Shown piece after piece: positions 58,196 to 64,000 of a stretch of DNA of 64,000 bases (the stretch's first letter is position 1; every line of letters begins with the position of its first letter). Position numbers and translations under genes: made by a program. The stretch covers positions 100,195-164,194 of the forward strand of contig DFAM01000015.1 of the NCBI GenBank assembly GCA_002365595.1, read 5' to 3'. This DNA is from Acinetobacter sp. UBA3106. Lineage in GTDB: Bacteria > Pseudomonadota > Gammaproteobacteria > Pseudomonadales > Moraxellaceae. The notes beneath the pieces were generated by a model. That model worked only from the letters and a program-made list of their open reading frames with translations, made no database searches and had not been told where the DNA came from.

Positions 58196-58611
58196 TCCGT
58201 TTCCCAGCTGGGATTAAACACAATTTCCCAGACATGACCGTCGGGGTCTTGAAAATAACCCACATAGCCGCCGTAAAAGGTGGCCTGTGCGGGTTTAATG
58301 ATTCTGGCGCCGGCATGTGCTGCCTGAGCCATGACCTGATCGACTTCCAGTGAGCTATAGACATTATGTCCCAAGATCATTTGCGTCGGACACATCGGGC
58401 TGGACTCCAGCCCGGTATCATGCTGAATGCTGCTTTGCGGCCATAACGCCAGTTTCAGACCTGATTGCAGTTCAATAAAGGCCACAGCGCCATATTCAAA
58501 TTCCTGCCCCGTGATTCCTTCACTGGCGAAGCCCAAACCTTTACGATAAAAATGCAAAGATGCTTCCAGGTCACGCACGCCCAGAGTAATGACTGAAATC
58601 CGTGCTCGCAT
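58192..58611 (-). CDS. VOC (glyoxalase/bleomycin-resistance) family protein
   Basis: Protein of 139 residues with the paired beta-alpha-beta-beta-beta modules of the vicinal-oxygen-chelate superfamily: RISVITLGVRDLEASLHFYRKGLGF in the first half and MAQAAHAGARIIKPAQATFYGGYVGYFQDPDGHVWEIVFNP in the second. The metal-ligand pattern (His/Glu at the module edges) is partly present; members include glyoxalases, dioxygenases and antibiotic-binding proteins. No target is clear. AAGGAAA is near the ATG. It is convergent with the symporter gene and the two stop codons share three bases. Confidence 0.88.
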   Translation of the reverse strand: MRARISVITLGVRDLEASLHFYRKGLGFASEGITGQEFEYGAVAFIELQSGLKLALWPQSSIQHDTGLESSPMCPTQMILGHNVYSSLEVDQVMAQAAHAGARIIKPAQATFYGGYVGYFQDPDGHVWEIVFNPSWETD

Positions 58612-58736
58612 GCAGTTTCCTTGTAGTTGTTTACATCTGCTTTTATCTTAAAACAAATCAAAAATAGGGCATAAAGCCCTACTGTGTGGAAATTGTATAT
58701 TGGCATTTAAGTGCCAAAGAATGGCTAGATAAATGA

Positions 58737-59687
58737 CTAGACCACTTTGAGTTTGGCTGCACGTTTGGCAGCAGGGGAGCGGTTCAGGTAAGCAATGGCA
58801 TCTTCAGTTTTGGCTTCGTGCAGTGGATCGTACCACGGCATCAAATAACCCAGTTGTTGTGAAACCAGCCAAAATGGACTTGGCATTAAATTGTTGTCAC
58901 GCTGGGCAATGGCATACCATTCACGCCAGATCCATGGTTTGTATACCGCAGGGCGGATAGACTGAAAACGTGGATCCTGCTTGAGCAGATGAGCAGTCCC
59001 ATCGACCCATAAACCAATCACCGCCACAATGACAATCACGCTTAAATAATAACGGGCAATATAGCCGCCACCTAAATGACGGTACAAATCAAAGGCAACC
59101 GTGCGATGTTCAATTTCTTCTGCGCCGTGCCATTTAATCAGATCCAGCATAGCCGGATCAGCGCCCAGTTTTTCCCACTCCTGGTTGTACAGCGCATATT
59201 TCCCCAGCACGCAGGTCATGTGTTCCACGGTGGCGATAATCCCAAGTCGGAACAGGTCCCATTGATGTTCAAGCAATTGAGGAACTTTTAAACCTAAAGG
59301 CTGATCGGCAAGTAATTTGGTGAACAGGAAATTCATTACATCCAGATTACGCTGGATATCAATGTTGCGTACGGTTAAATATTCTTTATTGGCCGAGTTG
59401 TGTGCCTGTGCATGCATGGCTTCCTGACGGACAAAGGCTTGTACATCCTGTTTCAGTTTTTCATCCTGAATTTTCGGCAAAACCTTGTTATATAAACGAC
59501 AGAACCAGAATTCGCCCGCAGGCAAAATCATATTAATTTCATTAATGAAATAGCTGACATAAGGCTGATTGGGAATCCAGTCAATCGGAGTGTCTTGCCA
59601 CTCGAATTTTACTTTACGCGGATGAATATGATAGGCAATGGATGAGCCGAGTCTGGAGCTTTTTAAACGGGAGAGAAGTTTCATCAT
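58737..59687 (-). CDS. Metal-dependent hydrolase, ferritin-like (PF10118)
   Basis: Protein of 316 residues matching the predicted metal-dependent hydrolase family PF10118. Helices with carboxylate/histidine pairs that would bind a di-metal centre are seen: ROEAMHAQAH-type segment RQEAMHAQAH (about residues 88-97), VEHMT and GAEEIEHRTVAFDLY. A membrane-like helix (YLSVIVIVAVIGLWV) follows in the C-terminal half, so it may be membrane-associated. The function is unknown; a di-iron or other metal hydrolase/oxygenase of lipids is possible. Two ATG starts at 59687 and 59684 are adjacent, with AAGGAC before. Confidence 0.8.
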   Translation of the reverse strand: MMKLLSRLKSSRLGSSIAYHIHPRKVKFEWQDTPIDWIPNQPYVSYFINEINMILPAGEFWFCRLYNKVLPKIQDEKLKQDVQAFVRQEAMHAQAHNSANKEYLTVRNIDIQRNLDVMNFLFTKLLADQPLGLKVPQLLEHQWDLFRLGIIATVEHMTCVLGKYALYNQEWEKLGADPAMLDLIKWHGAEEIEHRTVAFDLYRHLGGGYIARYYLSVIVIVAVIGLWVDGTAHLLKQDPRFQSIRPAVYKPWIWREWYAIAQRDNNLMPSPFWLVSQQLGYLMPWYDPLHEAKTEDAIAYLNRSPAAKRAAKLKVV

Positions 59688-59741
59688 ACAGTCCTTATTG
59701 TTTTGCCATGCAATGCCGCAGGTTTGCTAAAGATCAGTATG

Positions 59742-59780
59742 AAAAAAATGTCCTGCATTGTGATTAGCAATACAGGACAT
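59742..59780 (-). terminator. engB terminator
   Basis: ATGTCCTG (59748-59755) pairs with CAGGACAT (59773-59780), with an inner ATTG/CAAT extension; the minus strand continues with T7. Confidence 0.85.
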
Positions 59781-59835
59781 GGAAATATCAATTGATGATG
59801 ATCTTTGTCGGACAATCGATCTCAATCAGAACCGA

Positions 59836-60708
59836 TCAATCGGCTTGTCGACTCTCATCGGTTGCATCTTCGGCAATTTCGGTTTCACACTCATCCTCTA
59901 ATACTTCTAAAGATTCGAGAGGTTCATCCAGATCATTAAGTTCATCGGCAGTGGCTTCAGGAATGCTGTCCAGATCAAATTGTGCGGATTGCTCTAGGGT
60001 AAAGTTCAATCGGCCACCCATCACGCTGGCCAATTCTTCCAGACCTTGCTTGTTCAGTGAGGAGAACAATTGAATGGAGAAATCAAGCTTCATCTTTTTC
60101 AATGCCGCTTTTACTTCCTGTAAGGCTTTTGATGCCGGCCCACGATTCAGTTTGTCTGATTTGGTCAGCAATACATGTACGAACAATTTACGTGAATAAG
60201 CCCATTCCAGCATCATCACATCAAAATGTTGCAGCGGATGGCGGATATCCATCAGCAGCACCAGACCTTGCAAACTCTGACGATGAATCAGATAGTTTTC
60301 CAGCTCTTTTTGCCACACAATTTTCATGGATTCCGGTACAGCGGCATAACCATAACCTGGTAAATCGACCAGACGCTGGTCTGGATTACCGAGGCTAAAG
60401 AAGTTGATCATTTGGGTACGACCGGGTTTTTTAGAGGCACGTGCCAACTGCTTTTGGTTAGTTAAGGCATTAATGGCGCTAGATTTCCCGGCGTTTGAGC
60501 GTCCAGCAAATGCCACTTCATAGCCAGTGTCTTCAACACACAGGCTTAGCTTCGGTGCACTCATTAAAAATTCGGCTTTACGCAACCAGTTCAACGCGCG
60601 AACAGAGTACTCAGTAATGGCAGGATCAACTTTTTTCTCATAGCTGATCTTTTGCTTAGGCGCATTGGCTGTCTTACTGTTTTTGGATTTTCCTCTGCTG
60701 TGATGCAT
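59836..60708 (-). CDS. engB: Ribosome-biogenesis GTPase EngB (YihA/YsxC)
   Basis: Small GTPase needed for 50S ribosomal subunit assembly. The P-loop is GRSNAGKSSA (about 69-78), with DLPGYGYA as the G3 region and TKSDKL as G4. The product is 290 residues, longer than the roughly 200 of E. coli YihA, due to a basic N-terminal extension (about 40 residues) and an acidic C-terminal tail rich in Glu/Asp (DLDSIPEATADELNDLDEPLE). Such extensions are unusual and may mediate additional interactions. The ATG at 60708 is the only clear start. The terminator at 59742-59780 ends the unit. Confidence 0.9.
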   Translation of the reverse strand: MHHSRGKSKNSKTANAPKQKISYEKKVDPAITEYSVRALNWLRKAEFLMSAPKLSLCVEDTGYEVAFAGRSNAGKSSAINALTNQKQLARASKKPGRTQMINFFSLGNPDQRLVDLPGYGYAAVPESMKIVWQKELENYLIHRQSLQGLVLLMDIRHPLQHFDVMMLEWAYSRKLFVHVLLTKSDKLNRGPASKALQEVKAALKKMKLDFSIQLFSSLNKQGLEELASVMGGRLNFTLEQSAQFDLDSIPEATADELNDLDEPLESLEVLEDECETEIAEDATDESRQAD

Positions 60709-60794
60709 AACTCAACTTCAATAAATGATCTACAAGCACACATTATAAAGGAAGTCGTTCAGGCAAGCGAACTTTGCAAGCGAAAGACAGGGAA

Positions 60795-61238
60795 TTAAAG
60801 ATTGATCATCTGAATAGGAGAGTGGGTCGTGTACTTTGCAGCGGGTGCAGTATTTAACACTTGTCCCAGCGTATATTGGTCCAAACTAAGATAAAACTGC
60901 TCCAAAGCCTGATCTAGAATACCCTTTAGTCCACACTGACTGCGCAGTACGCAGGGTGGAGTATTACATTCTACAATCTGGTTTTCACCTTGCAGGATGC
61001 GTACGATCTGACCGAGGTTCAGTTCAAGCGCCTGCGGGTTGAGCCGGATGCCGCCACCTTTGCCGCGGGTCGTAATCAGCCAATCCTGTTTGCCCATAAA
61101 GTGCACAATTTTCACTAAATGATTTTGAGAAACATGCAGATCCTGAGCAATTTCCGCGATGGTATAAGGCATATCCCTAGGCTGGGAAATATACATTAAA
61201 ACTCGCAGGGCATAATCAGTAAATTTATTAAGTTGCAT
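60795..61238 (-). CDS. nsrR: Nitric-oxide-sensing repressor NsrR (Rrf2 family)
   Basis: Transcription factor of 147 residues with an N-terminal winged helix (QLNKFTDYALRVLMYISQP, then a recognition helix SQNHLVKIVHFM). The iron-sulfur cluster cysteines are Cys91, Cys96 and Cys102 in ECNTPPCVLRSQC, the same numbers and spacing as E. coli NsrR. NsrR is a repressor that lets go when nitric oxide damages the cluster. I use the ATG at 61238, since a 22-codon upstream frame lacks the usual Rrf2 start. It is 95 bases downstream of the globin gene on the same strand and an NsrR-like operator precedes that gene, so the two are probably in one auto-regulated unit. Confidence 0.92.
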   Translation of the reverse strand: MQLNKFTDYALRVLMYISQPRDMPYTIAEIAQDLHVSQNHLVKIVHFMGKQDWLITTRGKGGGIRLNPQALELNLGQIVRILQGENQIVECNTPPCVLRSQCGLKGILDQALEQFYLSLDQYTLGQVLNTAPAAKYTTHSPIQMINL

Positions 61239-61333
61239 GAAGTCTTTAAAGGGTGGAGAAAGATAGATAGAGTAACTTGAAAGTCCCCCGAAAGGAACTT
61301 TCAATAATACAAAATTAATTACTTATTAAGTGC

Positions 61334-62098
61334 TTAGCCTTTAACCGGTGCAGAAACCTGAACCACATCACCAGCTTTGTAATTTTCAAGCAAAATGTTG
61401 GCAACAGAATATTCTGTATGATTGACTTCAGGTTTTACATCAAAAACAAATTGATCTGCTGATTGGGTCTCAGCAAAAGTAAATTGTTGCGGCTGTTGAA
61501 TATTATGTCCAGGCACTTGAACTTTAACTGAAATATAGCTACCTGTTTCAGCACCCACAACAGGCTGGCCATCTTGTGCTTTTAAAGTAAAGCGTTTGCC
61601 GCTGTCAGTTGCTTCAACTGCAGCAATTTCAAAGGCACGCCATCCAGCCCAACCGCCATTTTGTGCAGCCAAACTTTCATATTTTTGTTTTTCCACCCCA
61701 GCTAGAATGCCTGCCAATTGCATATAAGCTTCTTTCCAGGCCGCAATCAGATCAGAATCCATCGGCACATTTAAAACTTCACTAATCGAGTTCAGTAAGT
61801 TATCACCTACAATGGCATATTGTTCTGGCTGAATATCCAGGCTGACATGTTTAGTGGTGATGTGTTCAATCGCTTTCGCCAGTACGCCCGGATTTTCAAT
61901 ATGTTCTGCATAAGCCAATACTGCTGCAGCAAGAGCACGTGGCTGACGGCCAGTACTTTGATGATCCAGGTTAAAAACATTTTTAAGATCTGGATTGTTG
62001 GTCAACATGCGGTTATAGAAATAACTAGTCAGTGCAACGCCGTTTTCACGTAGTACAGGAACAGTTGATTTTACGAGTTCGATGTGTTGTGGAGTCAT
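61334..62098 (-). CDS. Flavohaemoglobin-like globin lacking the reductase
   Basis: A 254-residue protein starting at 62098 (MTPQHIELVK). The globin domain (1-140) keeps all the key residues of Hmp: Tyr28 (B10), His84 as proximal ligand (TTKHVSL), Tyr94 and Glu136. The following part (about 150-254) looks like the FAD-binding beta-barrel, but the FAD motif RxYS is replaced by QQFT (204-207). The NAD-binding domain (about 130 residues in E. coli Hmp) is absent, as the frame stops at SAPVKG and the next gene is only 95 bases away. The haem part should bind NO and O2, but reduction would need an outside partner. Alternatively it is a scavenger or sensor globin. An NsrR-type operator overlaps its promoter. 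Confidence 0.8.
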   Translation of the reverse strand: MTPQHIELVKSTVPVLRENGVALTSYFYNRMLTNNPDLKNVFNLDHQSTGRQPRALAAAVLAYAEHIENPGVLAKAIEHITTKHVSLDIQPEQYAIVGDNLLNSISEVLNVPMDSDLIAAWKEAYMQLAGILAGVEKQKYESLAAQNGGWAGWRAFEIAAVEATDSGKRFTLKAQDGQPVVGAETGSYISVKVQVPGHNIQQPQQFTFAETQSADQFVFDVKPEVNHTEYSVANILLENYKAGDVVQVSAPVKG

Positions 62099-62121
62099 GT
62101 TGTAAGTTCTATCTGAGTTAT

Positions 62122-62161
62122 AAGATGTATTTAAAATACATTTTATAAACTGCTTTGACAA
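62122..62161 (-). promoter_or_regulatory. Promoter with overlapping NsrR-type operator
   Basis: On the minus strand a -35 TTGTCA (62156-62161), a 17-base spacer and a -10 TATTTT (62133-62138) precede the globin gene. A 23-base palindrome at 62122-62144 (AAGATGTATTT then AAAATACATTTT) covers the -10 and fits the gammaproteobacterial NsrR consensus with AAGATG/CATCTT-type half-sites. This supports NO-inducible expression of the globin and nsrR. Confidence 0.75.
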
Positions 62162-62183
62162 TAGGGTTACATGATAAAACCAT

Positions 62184-62219
62184 AAAAAAATTATGGAATA
62201 TAAGAATATCCCATAATTT
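62184..62219 (-). terminator. Terminator after the HerA-like ATPase gene
   Basis: AAATTATGG (62188-62196) and CCATAATTT (62211-62219); on the minus strand the stem runs into T7. It lies 26 bases past the stop of the DUF853 gene and just before the globin promoter. Confidence 0.75.
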
Positions 62220-62244
62220 GTTCATTGTTAATCAGATTATTAAA

Positions 62245-63828
62245 TTATCGCTTACCAAACAGCGAACCCAGTAAACCGCGAACAATCTTTTGTCCTGTAC
62301 TGCCACCCAGACTGCGTGCAGCACTTTTGGCGAAATTTCCCACAATATCCTGAGTGAATTTTTCACATTGTTTTGCTGCGCGTTCAGCCTCTTTTTGTTG
62401 CTCGCGTGCCAAGCGCTCTTGCTCACGGGCTTGCTGCTTGGCATAAGTTTCTGCTTCTTTGGCTTGTTGCTTGGCTAAGGTTTCTTGTTGTTTAGCCTGT
62501 AGTTTGGCTTGCTCATCAGTCATAGCCTGTTGCTGACGCTGCTCAACTTTCTGTTGCAACATTTCAAAGGCACTTTCACGATCCAGGTTCTGTTCATAAA
62601 TGCCTGCAATCACACTGCTGCTGATCAGAACTTTGCGTTCTTCAGGAGTAATCGGGCTAAAGGAAGAGTGGGGTGGCATGACCCAGCCACGCTCGACCAT
62701 TTGTGGCGTGCCTTGTTCATCCAGACAACTAATCAGCGCTTCACCGACGCCCAGTTCGGTAATCGCCTGATCGACTTTAAATTCAGGATTGGCACGGAAA
62801 GTATCTGCTGCAGTTTTGACTGCTTTTTGATCTTTGGGAGTAAAGGCGCGAAGGGCATGCTGCACCCGGTTGCCGAGTTGGCCCAATACGCTTTCCGGTA
62901 AATCCAGCGGATTTTGCGTGACAAAGTAAATGCCGACACCTTTGGAACGAATCAGGCGCACCACCTGTTCAATTTTCTCTTGGAGTGCAGCACTGGCATT
63001 ATCAAACAGTAAATGCGCTTCATCAAAGAAGAACACCAGTTTCGGTTTATCCATATCACCGACTTCAGGCAGCTGTTCAAATAGTTCAGACAACATCCAC
63101 AGCAGGAAAGTGGCGTACAGTTTGGGTGTGTTCATCAGTTGATCTGCAGCCAGTAAATTGATGTTGCCATGTCCCTGGCTATCGGTCTGGATAAAATCCA
63201 TGATGTCTAATGCAGGTTCACCAAAGAATTTGTCACCGCCCTGATCGGCCAATGCCAGTAAAGTACGTTGAATGGCGCCTAAACTTGCCGGTGAAAGATT
63301 GCCATATTCCGCTTTAAATTCGGCTGCATGTTCACTGACATAAGTCAGCATCGACTTTAAGTCTTTGAAGTCAATCAGCAATAAACCCTGATCATCGGCA
63401 ATACGGAACAATGCGGAAAGCACACCTTCCTGGGTATCATTCAGATTCAGCATTTGCGCCAGTAATAGCGGTCCAATTTCAGAAACTGTGGTGCGAATCG
63501 GGTGACCCTGCTCGCCGAACAAATCCCAAAACACCACGGGAGATGCGGCAAAGGGAATTGATTCAATATTTAAGCTTTTGATACGTGCATCAAATTTCGG
63601 GTTGCTTTCGCCTGCTTTGGCTAGGCTGGAAACATCACCTTTGGCATCGGCGAGAAAAACAGGTACACCGATACGGGAAAAACTTTCTGCCAATACCTTT
63701 AAGGTCACGGTTTTCCCGGTTCCAGTCGCTCCGGCAATCAAACCATGACGGTTGGCAAACTGTGAATGTAAAACAATGTCTTGTGTGGGATCGGCAGTTT
63801 TCTTTGCAATAACGATTGGTGTACCCAT
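62245..63828 (-). CDS. HerA-like/DUF853 ATPase (YjgR family)
   Basis: Cytoplasmic P-loop ATPase of 527 residues. The N-terminal half has Walker A GATGTGKTVTLKVLAESF, VFLADAKGDVSSL and Walker B LVFFFDEAHLLF. Further conserved residues include VRLIRSKGVGIYFVTQNPLDLPESVLGQLGNRVQHALRAF. The C-terminal part from about 420 is a long charged coiled coil (QRQQQAMTDEQAKLQAKQQ and repeats of KQQAKEAE) ending in a short basic segment. The family (DUF853, YjgR) is a HerA/FtsK-like helicase group of unknown role. AGGAAAAG precedes the ATG. Confidence 0.87.
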   Translation of the reverse strand: MGTPIVIAKKTADPTQDIVLHSQFANRHGLIAGATGTGKTVTLKVLAESFSRIGVPVFLADAKGDVSSLAKAGESNPKFDARIKSLNIESIPFAASPVVFWDLFGEQGHPIRTTVSEIGPLLLAQMLNLNDTQEGVLSALFRIADDQGLLLIDFKDLKSMLTYVSEHAAEFKAEYGNLSPASLGAIQRTLLALADQGGDKFFGEPALDIMDFIQTDSQGHGNINLLAADQLMNTPKLYATFLLWMLSELFEQLPEVGDMDKPKLVFFFDEAHLLFDNASAALQEKIEQVVRLIRSKGVGIYFVTQNPLDLPESVLGQLGNRVQHALRAFTPKDQKAVKTAADTFRANPEFKVDQAITELGVGEALISCLDEQGTPQMVERGWVMPPHSSFSPITPEERKVLISSSVIAGIYEQNLDRESAFEMLQQKVEQRQQQAMTDEQAKLQAKQQETLAKQQAKEAETYAKQQAREQERLAREQQKEAERAAKQCEKFTQDIVGNFAKSAARSLGGSTGQKIVRGLLGSLFGKR

Positions 63829-63846
63829 AGCTTTTCCTGTTATTTA

Positions 63847-64000
63847 TTATTCATTTTTAAGTTTTTTCATTTGTTCTAGTGCATGCTGAATATCTTGAAC
63901 TAAATCTTCCGGATGTTCCAGTCCGATACAGAAACGAACCAGCAAGCCGTCTTTTAAGTGTGAATGTTCCAGCACACGCATGTCTTTTAAGTTATATAGC
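63847..64000 (-). CDS. Trans-sulfuration PLP enzyme, C-terminal part (cut by window edge)
   Basis: The last 50 or so residues of a pyridoxal-phosphate enzyme; the gene extends beyond the right edge. The read is LYNLKDMRVLEHSHLKDGLLVRFCIGLEHPEDLVQDIQHALEQMKKLKNE, and the LxVRFCIGLEHPEDLVQDI segment fits the C-terminal end of the Cys/Met metabolism enzymes (cystathionine gamma-synthase, cystathionine beta-lyase, O-succinylhomoserine sulfhydrylase). The member cannot be fixed from this piece. It is 18 bases upstream of the HerA-like ATPase gene and could be in the same unit. Confidence 0.7.
   Translation of the reverse strand, partial: LYNLKDMRVLEHSHLKDGLLVRFCIGLEHPEDLVQDIQHALEQMKKLKNE

Noticed and set aside
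1..64000. tRNA or rRNA genes, prophage or complete insertion sequence
   Set aside because: Reading through both strands I saw no tRNA-like cloverleaf with CCA end, no rRNA sequence, no transposase or integrase and no phage structural genes. A tRNA or small RNA search program would be decisive.

Overview
The window is a stretch of gammaproteobacterial chromosome that reads as Acinetobacter. Several proteins are close, from memory, to Acinetobacter versions: the CraA-type (MdfA family) and AbeM-type (MATE) efflux pumps, the foldase-lipase cluster, the mlaFEDCB operon and the divergent serA / FAD-oxidoreductase pair. Base composition is moderately AT-rich, coding density is high, and most transcription units end in A/T-flanked hairpins. 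I see no rRNA, tRNA, CRISPR array, complete insertion sequence or prophage. Most of the window is core metabolism, so species assignment is not possible from this alone; the lipases hint at an environmental lineage.

Layout. 1-2.5 kb (minus): lipase foldase, lipase A and a second, cut-off lipase. 2.7-5 kb (plus): truB, a TauE/SafE permease and a hemerythrin-like protein. 5-7 kb (minus): two tandem EamA transporters. 7-10 kb: serA divergent from a D-2-hydroxyglutarate dehydrogenase-like flavoprotein. 10-13 kb: two small envelope proteins, a truncated AbiH-like phage-defence remnant and craA. 13-19.7 kb: DUF3817, YccS-like FUSC protein, Cu/Zn SOD, AI-2E family permease, orphan ParA, a Holliday-junction-resolvase-related protein and a methyltransferase. 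19.8-26 kb: two secreted proteins, HopJ family, crcB, zinc-independent L31, ABC1 kinase, abeM, a small DMT transporter. 25.8-34.5 kb: hemW, DUF4142, a His-rich secreted protein, a beta-propeller protein, an acyl-CoA dehydrogenase, aroE, a small membrane protein and hemF.

34.7-42.4 kb: hemN divergent from hemF, ribA divergent from dxs, suhB, and a DEAD-box RNA helicase with a long structured leader and an RGG/GDRP repeat tail. 42.5-46 kb: a possible tiny membrane ORF and the mlaFEDCB phospholipid transport operon. 46-52.3 kb: corA, LOG protein, Nudix hydrolase, comF, an unknown acidic protein, recG, an SDR. 52.3-59.7 kb: a 46-residue secreted protein between inverted copies of an intergenic repeat, plsB, tesB, a 37-residue His/Cys secreted protein, a dicarboxylate/amino-acid symporter, a VOC protein and a ferritin-like metal-dependent hydrolase. 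59.8-64 kb: engB, nsrR, a truncated flavohaemoglobin-like globin with an NsrR-type operator over its promoter, a HerA/DUF853 ATPase, and the end of a PLP-dependent sulfur-amino-acid enzyme.

Functional links. Haem supply is represented by hemF, hemN and hemW. Envelope lipid handling is represented by mla, plsB, tesB and the lipases. Nitric-oxide response is represented by nsrR plus the globin and possibly the hemerythrin. The most unusual items are the globin that kept its haem-pocket residues but lost its reductase, the helicase leader whose ribosome-binding site lies in a hairpin, the AbiH remnant, and small genes inserted between normally adjacent core genes. I did not find a convincing new multi-gene system.
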